Positions 1 through 6,075 of a DNA stretch of 12,613 nucleotides are shown in pieces (positions within the stretch are counted from its first letter, which is position 1; every line of letters begins with the position of its first letter). A program made the position numbers and the translations under genes. Source of the stretch: Chloroflexota bacterium. GTDB lineage: Bacteria > Chloroflexota > Chloroflexia > Thermomicrobiales > UBA6265. Under the pieces are notes generated by a model that made no database searches, was not told where the DNA came from, and saw only the letters and a program-made list of their open reading frames with translations. Location of the stretch: the NCBI GenBank assembly GCA_023423795.1, contig JAFAEX010000247.1:1-12613 (forward strand), written 5' to 3'.

Positions 1-16
1 CGAGGAGTCGAGGAGG

Positions 17-45
17 AACGAGATCCCTCGACGGACTCGGGACGA
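17..45 (+). repeat. Short dispersed repeat, copy 1
   Basis: This 29-nt block (core ATCCCTCGAC followed by CTCGGG) matches the reverse complement of 5536-5564 at 25 of 29 positions. A more divergent same-strand copy lies at 5638-5665. It sits in the otherwise featureless leader of the RNase H gene (1-185), where I see no other gene or clear promoter. In one antisense frame the family reads like the PELVEG/IPRLARDD peptides that turn up in over-predicted bacterial ORFs, so I treat it as a non-coding intergenic repeat. Confidence 0.6.
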
Positions 46-185
46 CGACGAAGCCGGTAACGAAACGCGCTCCAGTAATCCCCAGCCCGCCCGCCACACG
101 CATCATCCGCCCGTGCCACACTTGCCGGCGCGGGCCGATCCTGCGCCTTCGCATTCGTGACCACTCCACGGGAGGCACGTTCCCC

Positions 186-809
186 TTGCCAATCGACGAT
201 TCCGGCCGCACCTCCGCGGTCGATCCCGAGCGCCTCGACCGGGACGGGTTGCTGGCGCTGGTCGGCGACCTTCAGCGCGTCATCGACCGGCAGCGGCAGG
301 AACTGGCCCGGCAGGCGGCCTACATCGGCGCGTTGCAGACCGGCGCGTCCCTCGAGCCGGTCCAGCCGGCCGCGCCCTCGCCGCACCTGCCGCGCAAGAA
401 GGCGTTCCCTCCCGTCCGGGGGTTCGATTTCACGATCGTGTTCGACGGCGGATCGCTCGGCAACCCCGGCAAGGGGTACGGCTCCTACCAGATCGTCGAT
501 GGCCGCGGCGCGGTCGTCGCCGAAGAGCGGCTGGAGTACGGCAACAACATCACCAACAACGGCGCGGAGTTCCGCACCCTCCTCGCGGCGCTGGAGCGGG
601 CGCTGGCGGAAGGCGCGGGCGGCCAACCGAGCGTGGCCGTCCGCGGCGACAGCCAACTGGTGATCAACGGCGTCACCGGCGCGTGGAAGATCAAGCACCC
701 CGACCTGAAGCCGCTCCACGAGCGGGCAGTGGCGCTGCTCGGCCGCTTCGGCAAGACCGACGTGCGCTGGCACCGCCGCGACCGCTCGGTCGATGCGCTG
801 GGGCACTGA
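186..809 (+). CDS. RNase HI-family protein with N-terminal coiled-coil extension
   Basis: Predicted cytoplasmic ribonuclease H fold protein of 207 aa that would cleave the RNA strand of RNA-DNA hybrids. The catalytic domain covers about residues 80-207. The expected acidic residues are visible: D87 in FDGGSLGNPGKG, E128 in NNGAEF, D155 in RGDSQLV and D203 in SVDALGH, with H196 in the histidine-loop position. Residues 15-50 form a charged, leucine-bearing helix (RLDRDGLLALVGDLQ..RQRQELARQ) that looks like a coiled coil, followed by a proline-rich linker at 56-77; this extension is absent from minimal RNase HI. The start is TTG, supported by GGGAGG at 170-175 with 10 nt spacing. The protein ends only four residues after the last catalytic Asp, shorter than most family members. 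Its stop lies 2 nt before the next gene's ATG, suggesting translational coupling. Some members of this RVT_3-like family are assigned other roles, so the in vivo substrate is inferred. Confidence 0.87.
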   Translation: MPIDDSGRTSAVDPERLDRDGLLALVGDLQRVIDRQRQELARQAAYIGALQTGASLEPVQPAAPSPHLPRKKAFPPVRGFDFTIVFDGGSLGNPGKGYGSYQIVDGRGAVVAEERLEYGNNITNNGAEFRTLLAALERALAEGAGGQPSVAVRGDSQLVINGVTGAWKIKHPDLKPLHERAVALLGRFGKTDVRWHRRDRSVDALGH

Positions 810-811
810 CG

Positions 812-1288
812 ATGAAGAGCGGCGCGGTCGCGGTCGGCAGCCGGGCGCCGGATTTCGCGCTGCCGGCGACGGACGGCCGGGACTGCCGGCTGGCCGATTG
901 CCGTGGCCGCAAAGCGGTCCTGCTGTTCTACCGTGGGCACTGGTGCGGCGCGTGCCGGGCGCACCTCGGGGCGCTGCGTCGGTCCTACGTCCTGTTCGAG
1001 GACGCGGGCGCGGTCGTGCTGCCGATCTCGTCCGAACCACTGTCGAAGGCGCGGGAAAGCGTCGAACGGGACACGTTGCCGTTCGCGGTGCTCGCCGACG
1101 AATCGCTGACGGTCATCGACCGCTACGGCGTTCGCCACGACGACGAGCCGGACGGCCGCGCCATCGCGCGCCCCGCCGTCTTCGTGATCGACCGCGAGGG
1201 CATCGTCCGCTTCGCCCACGTCGGCGAGGCCCCGCGCGACCGCCCGAACCACGACCTCGTGCTGCTCGCGCTGGAAGCCATCCCCTGA
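812..1288 (+). CDS. AhpC/TSA-family (peroxiredoxin-like) thiol protein with WCGAC active site
   Basis: A 158-aa thioredoxin-fold protein of the AhpC/TSA superfamily, probably a cytoplasmic thiol peroxidase or reductase. The N-terminus has the family start (VGSRAPDFALPATDG, residues 8-22). The active site is FYRGHWCGACRAHL (39-52), with Cys45 and Cys48 as a CxxC pair. RPAVFVIDREG (120-130) supplies the cis-proline strand (P121) and the usual beta-hairpin. No signal peptide or TM segment is seen. The longer open frame reaches back into the RNase H gene, but the ATG at 812, two bases after that gene's stop, gives the canonical N-terminus. The motif is a hybrid: the YRGxWCxxC context resembles Prx-like proteins, which usually carry CPYC, whereas WCGAC resembles thioredoxin/TlpA. 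It could therefore be a peroxidase or a disulfide reductase. Confidence 0.87.
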   Translation: MKSGAVAVGSRAPDFALPATDGRDCRLADCRGRKAVLLFYRGHWCGACRAHLGALRRSYVLFEDAGAVVLPISSEPLSKARESVERDTLPFAVLADESLTVIDRYGVRHDDEPDGRAIARPAVFVIDREGIVRFAHVGEAPRDRPNHDLVLLALEAIP

Positions 1289-1328
1289 TCCGGGAATCGT
1301 TCCGTCGCGCCGTACGCCGGTTCCGCCA

Positions 1329-1598
1329 TCAGCGGCGGCCGGTCTCCTCGGGGCGCACGGCGGGGATGCGCCAGCGCATCATGACCACCAGCACGACGAA
1401 CCAGACGACGGCAAGGAGGATCAGCGCGCCGACCGGGCCGAACGGCATGAACCGGCGCAGCGCGAACAGGAGCACGGCGACCACGGCGAGCGCGACCAGC
1501 CAACTCGGACCGAACACGCGGCCCAGCCGGGTACGGCCTTCGCGCCGGTCGAGGCTACGGGCGTCCGCATGCGGTGTGGCCGGGCGTCGTTCGTCCAT
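1329..1598 (-). CDS. Small two-TM membrane protein, unknown function
   Basis: An 89-aa protein of no family I recognise. It has a basic, polar N-terminus (residues 1-30, rich in Arg and Asp), a first hydrophobic segment at about 31-47 (SWLVALAVVAVLLFAL), a short turn RRFMPFGP, a second hydrophobic segment at about 54-74 and a charged C-terminal tail. This predicts a helical-hairpin inner-membrane protein. The frame is open upstream to 1679, but the ATG at 1598 is preferred because a TATACT box lies only 6 nt upstream and there is no Shine-Dalgarno sequence, which points to a leaderless or nearly leaderless message. It is convergent with the Prx-like gene (40 bp between stops) and follows the hydrolase gene by 37 bp on the same strand, so it may be transcribed both from its own promoter and by read-through. 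Confidence 0.65.
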   Translation of the reverse strand: MDERRPATPHADARSLDRREGRTRLGRVFGPSWLVALAVVAVLLFALRRFMPFGPVGALILLAVVWFVVLVVMMRWRIPAVRPEETGRR

Positions 1599-1604
1599 CG
1601 GCGG

Positions 1605-1610
1605 AGTATA
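1605..1610 (-). promoter_or_regulatory. Candidate -10 box (TATACT) for the small membrane protein
   Basis: On the minus strand TATACT is followed by six bases and then the ATG at 1598, so transcription would begin at or next to the start codon. The same hexamer serves the tRNA-Val promoter at 5378-5383. No convincing -35 hexamer is seen 16-18 bases upstream. This is a sequence-only prediction. Confidence 0.45.
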
Positions 1611-1635
1611 GACCTCGTGCCGGCGCGCACGACGC

Positions 1636-2655
1636 TCAGGCGGCGTCGCTGAGGAAGGCGCGGATGCCGGCGACGGCATCGGCGTCCAGCAGGGTCGATT
1701 GGTGCGTGCCGCCCGCCACCGGCAACAAATGGGCGTCCGGCATCAGCGCCGCCGCCCGCGCCGAGTGGGCGAACGGCACCAGCGGGTCGCAGGTGCCGTG
1801 GATGAGCAGCGACGGCGCCCCGATCTCGGCCACGTCATCCGGGCGCAGGGTGGCGAACTGGGCGGCGTCGTTCGTGATCCCGTCTTGCCGCAGCGCCAGC
1901 GGGAACGCGCTCACGGCGACCGCCTGCACCGCGCGCCGCGCGTCGGCGTCGCGCAACCCTGGCGGCAGCGCCAGCCACGGCGCGCAACGCAGTGCCCCGG
2001 CCAGCACCCATTCCAGGGCGTGGTTGACGACGACCAGTTGAGCGACCGCTTCCGCATCGAACGGCAACGGCGCGAGCACCGGTTGCCACAGCACCAGCCG
2101 CCGCACGCGATCCGGATAACGCCGGGCGAACGCGGCGGCAATCGGCCCGCCGCCGGACAGGCCGACGACCGACGCGCGCTCGACGTCGAGCCGGTCGAGC
2201 AGCGCGGCCATCGCCGCGGCCTGTTCGTCCGGGGTGCGGCCGGCATCGATCGGCGTCCGCAGGTAGCCGGGGCGGGAGACCGCGATCGTCCGGTACCCGT
2301 TGCCGAGCAGCCGCCCGATGCCGATTCCCTGGTCGTAGCCGCCGGGCGTACCGTGGACGACCAGCACCGGCTCGCCGGTTCCCTCCACCGCGCACTCGAC
2401 GCTGCCCCGCTCGGTTCGCACCAGTTTGCTGCCGGCGCTCAGCCGTTCGGTCTCGACCTGCCGCCAGCGCATCCCGGCGCGGCCGAGCGCCGCCAGTCCG
2501 GCTTCGGCGCTCCGGGCCACCCAGCCGTTCGCGGGATCCGGCGGCGGTTCGTCCACCGCCGGCCCCACGATCATGCCGGCGAAGCCGCGCACCAGCGGGT
2601 TCGCGCCGAGCAGCGCCTCGGCCGCCGCCCCGTGAGCGCCAACAGCGGGCGGCAT
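1636..2655 (-). CDS. Alpha/beta hydrolase
   Basis: Predicted 339-aa alpha/beta-hydrolase-fold enzyme of unknown substrate. Core signatures, numbered from the ATG at 2655: the oxyanion-hole motif HGTPGG (101-106), the nucleophile elbow GLSGGGP with Ser167, the acid Asp290 in HGTCDPLVPF and the base His318 in GGTHQSTL, a complete Ser-Asp-His triad in canonical order. A cap region lies between the nucleophile and the acid, at about 195-265. Residues 1-75 form an Ala/Pro-rich extension before the first core strand; no clear signal peptide. The frame is open to 3084, but the upstream part lies inside the preceding gene and is Arg/Gly-rich shadow sequence. ATG 2655 lies 23 bp after that gene's stop; it has no good Shine-Dalgarno sequence and ATG 2574 is an alternative. 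Probably co-transcribed with the exported protein upstream. Esterase, epoxide hydrolase and peptidase activities are all possible. Confidence 0.87.
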   Translation of the reverse strand: MPPAVGAHGAAAEALLGANPLVRGFAGMIVGPAVDEPPPDPANGWVARSAEAGLAALGRAGMRWRQVETERLSAGSKLVRTERGSVECAVEGTGEPVLVVHGTPGGYDQGIGIGRLLGNGYRTIAVSRPGYLRTPIDAGRTPDEQAAAMAALLDRLDVERASVVGLSGGGPIAAAFARRYPDRVRRLVLWQPVLAPLPFDAEAVAQLVVVNHALEWVLAGALRCAPWLALPPGLRDADARRAVQAVAVSAFPLALRQDGITNDAAQFATLRPDDVAEIGAPSLLIHGTCDPLVPFAHSARAAALMPDAHLLPVAGGTHQSTLLDADAVAGIRAFLSDAA

Positions 2656-2678
2656 ACCCGGCGCAGGATGCCCCGGGA

Positions 2679-3986
2679 CTATTTGGACGGACACGTGAAC
2701 AGCCACACGTTCGATTCGCGGCCGCCCTCGACGACGACCTCGCCGGCCTGGTTCACCGCGTCGCTCTCGGCCCGGCACCACGCGCCGTCCGGCGCATCGA
2801 GCCGGTACCGCCCCGGGGCGAGGTTCGTGAACTGCGTCCGCCCGAGGTCGTTCAGGTCCCGGGCGACCGCGGCTCCGGCCGGTTCGACCGGAGTCAGCGT
2901 GAGCCCGAACGGCAGAGCCGGATCGACGCAGCGCCCGAACCAGTCGCCGCTCGCCTTGGCAGCGGAGTCCGGGCAGGCGAATGCACTCACCGCGATCGAG
3001 CCCACCGTCGGCGTCGTTTCGGCCACCCGGTCGAGCGCCGGTCCCTTCGCCGGCAACCGCCCGCGGTCGGTGTCGATCCACCATGTCGTGGAACGGCCCG
3101 GCGCGACGTTGCCTTCCAGCACGACGGTCAGGCTGGCCGGGTCGATCTGCCGCAGTTCGCGGGCGACCTCGCCGCCAGCGTTGCCGCCAACGATGGCGAC
3201 GTTGCCGTCGCCGCCGGACGCGTCGGCGTTGGCCGTGCCGCCGTCCGCGCTGACGTTGATGTTCGTCTCGCTCGCCGCGCCGGTGTTGCCGCCGCTGTTG
3301 ACCTCGCCGATGGAGATCGTGCCGCCGCTGGCGTCGGCGCTGGCGCTACCACCGGTCCCGGCGGAGGCCTCGCCGCCACCGCCCGTCGGGGCGGGCTTGC
3401 GCGAGACGATCTCCTCGAAGCGCGGCGGCCGGAACACCGCGTCGATGGTGACCGCGCAGACGCCATCGAACGGCAACCCGATGTTGGTGATGACCGGCCC
3501 GCCGTCCGGCACGCCGCCGAGCGCGACGCAGACGGTCTGGAACGCCCGGTCGTCGTACCGGCAATCGACGCTGATGTCCACCACCGGGAAGGTGCCGAAC
3601 GTTCCCGCCGATGCGCCGGCCGCCGCGGCTGGCTGCCCGTCGGCGCAATCGCCCGCGCAGACGCTGCTGGTGGCGACCGCCGTTTGCCCGCCGGTCTCCG
3701 CGCCGCTGCCGGGCGGCAGGCAGCGCGTGGAAAGGCCGCCCGCGATGGTCTGGCAGGTCAGCCCGCCGCAGCAGGGCTGCCCGCCGTCGCACTCCTGGCC
3801 CGCGGTGCGGCACTGGTCGCGGTTGCGGTTGCGTCGCCGGCCCCGCCCGCCCTCCTGCGCCGAAGCCGCCATCAGCCCGGCGCCGGGGCCGGCGACGGAG
3901 CCGACCGCGGCGCCGCGGATCACCCCGCGCCGGGACAACCGTCCGGCGAGGGTGCGGGTCAAGCGGTCGAATGCCTCGATGTCCAC
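2679..3986 (-). CDS. Tat-exported cysteine-rich (knottin-like) protein with Gly/Ala/Ser repeat region
   Basis: A 435-aa secreted protein with no function I can assign. Residues 1-43 form a twin-arginine leader: SRRGVIRG (18-25), a weakly hydrophobic Ala/Gly stretch, and ASA before Q44 as a likely cleavage site. A basic patch GGRGRRRNRNR (46-56) follows. Cysteines 59, 66, 72, 73, 78 and 89 have the spacing C-x6-C-x5-CC-x4-C-x10-C, which fits the inhibitor-cystine-knot consensus. Further cysteines lie at 110, 114, 142, 153 and 177. Residues 200-272 are a low-complexity Gly/Ser/Ala/Asn region with repeated phrases (ADASGGTISIGEVNSGGN; ADASGGDGNVAIVGGN). About 283-435 look beta-rich, ending in a prealbumin-like segment (FTNLAPGRYRLDAPDG) with C404 and C432. 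GTG start: AGGAG at 3993-3997 with 6 nt spacing puts the leader exactly at the N-terminus. It heads the unit containing the hydrolase. This architecture is familiar from Thermomicrobia-like genomes (from memory). Confidence 0.82.
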   Translation of the reverse strand: MDIEAFDRLTRTLAGRLSRRGVIRGAAVGSVAGPGAGLMAASAQEGGRGRRRNRNRDQCRTAGQECDGGQPCCGGLTCQTIAGGLSTRCLPPGSGAETGGQTAVATSSVCAGDCADGQPAAAAGASAGTFGTFPVVDISVDCRYDDRAFQTVCVALGGVPDGGPVITNIGLPFDGVCAVTIDAVFRPPRFEEIVSRKPAPTGGGGEASAGTGGSASADASGGTISIGEVNSGGNTGAASETNINVSADGGTANADASGGDGNVAIVGGNAGGEVARELRQIDPASLTVVLEGNVAPGRSTTWWIDTDRGRLPAKGPALDRVAETTPTVGSIAVSAFACPDSAAKASGDWFGRCVDPALPFGLTLTPVEPAGAAVARDLNDLGRTQFTNLAPGRYRLDAPDGAWCRAESDAVNQAGEVVVEGGRESNVWLFTCPSK

Positions 3987-3992
3987 CGGCTG

Positions 3993-3997
3993 CTCCT
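3993..3997 (-). promoter_or_regulatory. Ribosome binding site deciding the GTG start at 3986
   Basis: AGGAG on the minus strand, 6 nt before GTG 3984-3986. It selects this start over upstream codons (frame open to 4106) and gives an N-terminus that begins with the Tat leader. Confidence 0.7.
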
Positions 3998-4016
3998 GTC
4001 TCGCTTGGCGGGTGAG

Positions 4017-4034
4017 CCGCGCCGTTCGGCGCGG
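4017..4034. repeat. Perfect 8-bp hairpin in the divergent intergenic region
   Basis: CCGCGCCG and CGGCGCGG are separated by two T residues. The hairpin lies 31-48 bp upstream of the knottin-like gene's start codon and about 150 bp upstream of the divergent membrane gene. It could be an operator or a leader hairpin of the minus-strand transcript. No T-run follows on either strand, so it is not an intrinsic terminator. Confidence 0.4.
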
Positions 4035-4125
4035 ACCGCGTTGGGTACGCTCAATGCAGGGTTCGTGCCAGTCGCAGCCCGGCCCGCGAATCTGGCGTCG
4101 GCGCACCCGGCGCGCTCCCGCGTCG

Positions 4126-4134
4126 TGCTACGAT
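4126..4134 (+). promoter_or_regulatory. Candidate extended -10 promoter for the polytopic membrane protein
   Basis: TGCTACGAT reads as an extended -10 element (TG, one base, TACGAT). Transcription would start near 4141, giving a leader of about 44 nt before the GTG at 4185. No recognisable -35 is seen, which an extended -10 can tolerate. Confidence 0.35.
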
Positions 4135-4172
4135 CGGCCGCCGGTTCGCCCGTTCGCGCCGGCCCGCGCGCC

Positions 4173-4177
4173 GGAGG
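4173..4177 (+). promoter_or_regulatory. Ribosome binding site deciding the GTG start at 4185
   Basis: GGAGG with 7 nt spacing before GTG 4185-4187. The frame is open far upstream (to 3684), but that part is antisense to the knottin-like gene, so this site fixes the true start. Confidence 0.75.
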
Positions 4178-4184
4178 ACGACCA

Positions 4185-5357
4185 GTGGCCGACCCGTCGG
4201 ATATCTCGATCGCGGTCGTGGTCGTCGCGTTGCGCGTGCTGGTGCCGCTGCTGATTCCGCGATACCCGCTGCCGGCCATCATCGCCGCGCTGCTGCTCGA
4301 CGCGGTCGATCAGACGGTCTTCCAGGCCTTCACGAACCTGGACCTGACGAACTACCAGTCCTACGACAAGGCGCTGGATGTCTATTATCTGACGCTGGCC
4401 TACCTCGCCACGTTTCGGACGTGGACCTCGATGGACGCGTTCGGCGTTTCCCAGTTCCTCTTCTACTATCGGCTCGTCGGGGTGACCTTGTTCGAGATCC
4501 TCCAGCTCCGCTGGCTGCTGATGGTCTTCCCCAACACGTTCGAGTACTTCTTCATTGCCTACGAGGGCATCAGGACGCGCTGGAACCCGCTCAGGCTCTC
4601 GCGCGCGGCCGTCGTGGCGCTGGCCGCGTTCATCTGGATCGTCATCAAACTCCCGCAGGAGTGGTTCATCCACGTCGGCCAACTCGATTTCACCGACCTC
4701 CTGAAGGAGTCGCTCGGCATGCCGGTAGACGCGCCGTGGGGACAGGTCATCGCCGCCAACATCCCGGCGACGCTCGCGCTGATCGCGGTCATCGTCCTGC
4801 TCATCGTCGGGGTGCGCGAAGCCATGCGCCGCTGGGCGCCGCCGCCGGACTGGCCGTTCACGGTCCGCGCCGACGCCCACGTGCCCGACGTAACCGACGC
4901 CGAGGCGCGGGCGGCGGCGCTGGCGCGGGCGCACACACTGTTCGACCGGGAACTCGGCGCGAAGATCGTGCTGGTGTCGCTGGTCAGCATCATCTTCGCC
5001 AACATGCTGCCGGGGGTGCGGGCAACCGCTCCCCAACTCGCGGTCGGCATCGCCTTCGTGATCGTCGTCAACACCGCGTTCAGCGAATCGCTGGTGCGGC
5101 GCGGATTCAGCTGGTCGTCGACCGCTCTCGAGTTCCTGGCGATGGGCGCGATCAACCTGCTTTCGGCGGTCGGGTTCGAGCTGTTCTTCCCGGTCACCCT
5201 CGGGGTGATCGACCTCGGCCACACCGCCTTCTTCGTGCTGCTGCTGACCTTGATCGTGACGCTGTTCGACCGCTACCGCCCCTACTATCTGGCGCGGATG
5301 GACCGCGCCCGCGCGCTGCGGGAACACCTCGCGCGGCAGGCCGGCACCGGCGCTTGA
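4185..5357 (+). CDS. Polytopic membrane protein, unknown function
   Basis: A 390-aa integral membrane protein I cannot place in a family. Approximate hydrophobic segments lie at residues 7-24, 28-45, 64-79, 91-113, 140-157, 190-211, 259-276, 283-300, 313-336 and 345-361, so nine or ten membrane passes. A hydrophilic, probably cytoplasmic loop at about 212-258 is rich in charged and Ala residues (DAEARAAALARAHTLFDREL). The C-terminus is basic (YRPYYLARMDRARALREHLAR). Acidic and aromatic residues lie near or within predicted helices: D39 and D42 in LLLDAVDQTVF, E104 in TLFEIL, E120 with YFF. The first could mark a transport or catalytic path, but no known motif is present. Start GTG 4185 is supported by GGAGG. 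It is monocistronic by position: divergent from the knottin-like gene and followed by the tRNA unit, whose -35 box overlaps its stop codon. Confidence 0.8.
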   Translation: MADPSDISIAVVVVALRVLVPLLIPRYPLPAIIAALLLDAVDQTVFQAFTNLDLTNYQSYDKALDVYYLTLAYLATFRTWTSMDAFGVSQFLFYYRLVGVTLFEILQLRWLLMVFPNTFEYFFIAYEGIRTRWNPLRLSRAAVVALAAFIWIVIKLPQEWFIHVGQLDFTDLLKESLGMPVDAPWGQVIAANIPATLALIAVIVLLIVGVREAMRRWAPPPDWPFTVRADAHVPDVTDAEARAAALARAHTLFDRELGAKIVLVSLVSIIFANMLPGVRATAPQLAVGIAFVIVVNTAFSESLVRRGFSWSSTALEFLAMGAINLLSAVGFELFFPVTLGVIDLGHTAFFVLLLTLIVTLFDRYRPYYLARMDRARALREHLARQAGTGA

Positions 5358-5383
5358 CGCTGCAATCCGCGCCTGCCTATACT
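5354..5383 (+). promoter_or_regulatory. Sigma-70-type promoter of tRNA-Val
   Basis: TTGACG at 5354-5359, an 18-bp spacer and TATACT at 5378-5383, ten bases before the mature tRNA 5' end at 5394. This is the best promoter in the window. Its -35 hexamer contains the TGA stop codon (5355-5357) of the preceding membrane-protein gene. Confidence 0.8.
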
Positions 5384-5393
5384 CACGCGGTCG

Positions 5394-5470
<77 letters not shown>

Positions 5471-5477
5471 GAAACAG

Positions 5478-5507
5478 CGGCCCGGAGCGTTTGCTCCGGG
5501 CCGTTTT
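5478..5507 (+). terminator. Intrinsic terminator of tRNA-Val
   Basis: A perfect 11-bp GC-rich stem (CGGCCCGGAGC at 5478-5488 pairing with 5493-5503), a GTTT loop and a TTTT tract at 5504-5507, starting 7 nt after the CCA end. Confidence 0.9.
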
Positions 5508-5535
5508 CGTTGCCCACTCCTGCGCCACGCCATCG

Positions 5536-5564
5536 TCATCCCGAGCCAGTCGAGGGATCTCGTC
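5536..5564 (-). repeat. Short dispersed repeat, copy 2 (inverted)
   Basis: The reverse complement matches 17-45 at 25 of 29 positions. A shorter relative with the GAGGGATCACGTCA end follows at 5581-5604 in the same orientation, so the family occurs at least three times within 130 bp. Confidence 0.65.
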
Positions 5565-5606
5565 AGGCCATACCGCCGCAATCCCGCGCCGAGGGATCAC
5601 GTCATG

Positions 5607-5631
5607 GCACGTAGCACGTAGTACGTAGCAC
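5607..5631. repeat. 7-bp tandem repeat (ACGTAG plus C or T), three units
   Basis: Three consecutive heptamers (ACGTAGC, ACGTAGT, ACGTAGC) flanked by GC and AC. They sit between two copies of the dispersed repeat. The array is short and non-coding. Confidence 0.6.
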
Positions 5632-5637
5632 CGAAGA

Positions 5638-5665
5638 GCGAAATCCCTCGACGAGTTCGGGTTGG
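5638..5665 (+). repeat. Short dispersed repeat, copy 3
   Basis: Carries the same ATCCCTCGAC core followed by a TTCGGG variant of the CTCGGG half, in the same orientation as copy 1 and opposite to copy 2. Read antisense it gives the QPELVEGF peptide typical of spurious ORF calls over such repeats. Confidence 0.55.
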
Positions 5666-5797
5666 CGAGGAGTTGACACCCCCGCGCGCTTGGACGAGAT
5701 CGGGCCGATCGAACCGGGATTCCGGCCGTCGTTGCCGCTGGGGGACCGTGCCCTCCGCCGCCGCGAATGGCAGCGCCCGGCGGGGTCAAGCGGTGTC

Positions 5798-6075
5798 CAT
5801 TTATTCGGTATTTGTTCGGTATTTATTCGCCGTTTATTCGGCAAGTGTTCGGTCGGAAGACACCGCGTACGTACGCGATCTCGTGACCGTATTGGAGTTT
5901 ATTCGCTCCCCCCATCCCACACCCAGCGCCCGGAGCCCCGTGCCGGCCGCACCCGCCCCATTTACACCAGCCGAGGCTGGGCGGGGTTGCCGAACAAACG
6001 CGGTTTCCGCATATTCATGGGAAAACCGCCGCCGAATAAACGGCGAATAAATACCGAATAAATACCAAAAAAACT
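5798..6075. repeat. Inverted-array element built from an 11-bp unit (consensus TATTTATTCGG)
   Basis: The left array (5798-5852) is five consecutive 11-nt units: CATTTATTCGG, TATTTGTTCGG, TATTTATTCGC, CGTTTATTCGG, CAAGTGTTCGG. The right array (6032-6075) has four units in the opposite orientation. The arms 5807-5842 and 6031-6066 form a 36-bp inverted repeat with a single mismatch, separated by 188 bp. The interior is GC-rich and holds the 14-bp palindrome at 5864-5877, an isolated unit-like TTTATTCG within a short GGAG/CTCC dyad near 5893-5908, and hairpins near 5952-5985 and 6001-6028. No transposase is present. Possible readings are a non-autonomous mobile element (MITE-like), a helically phased set of protein-binding sites, or a structured intergenic RNA. 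The structure itself is certain; the function is unknown. Confidence 0.85.
5864..5877. repeat. Perfect 14-bp palindrome
   Basis: CGCGTACGTACGCG, with no central spacer, lying just inside the left array of the 11-bp-unit element. It could be a dimeric protein-binding site, or a chance product of the GTAC-rich sequence nearby. Confidence 0.5.

Noticed and set aside
4017..4034. Terminator between the divergent genes
   Set aside because: The hairpin lacks a T-run on either strand, and the flanking genes point away from it, so no transcript would need to end there.
1699..4254. Plus-strand 851-codon open frame
   Set aside because: Antisense to the hydrolase and knottin-like genes, whose frames carry clear motifs; composition is the Arg/Pro-rich shadow typical of GC-rich DNA.
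5798..6075. CRISPR array
   Set aside because: The repeats are 11 bp and directly adjacent, with no spacers, and the two arrays are inverted; no cas genes are present.
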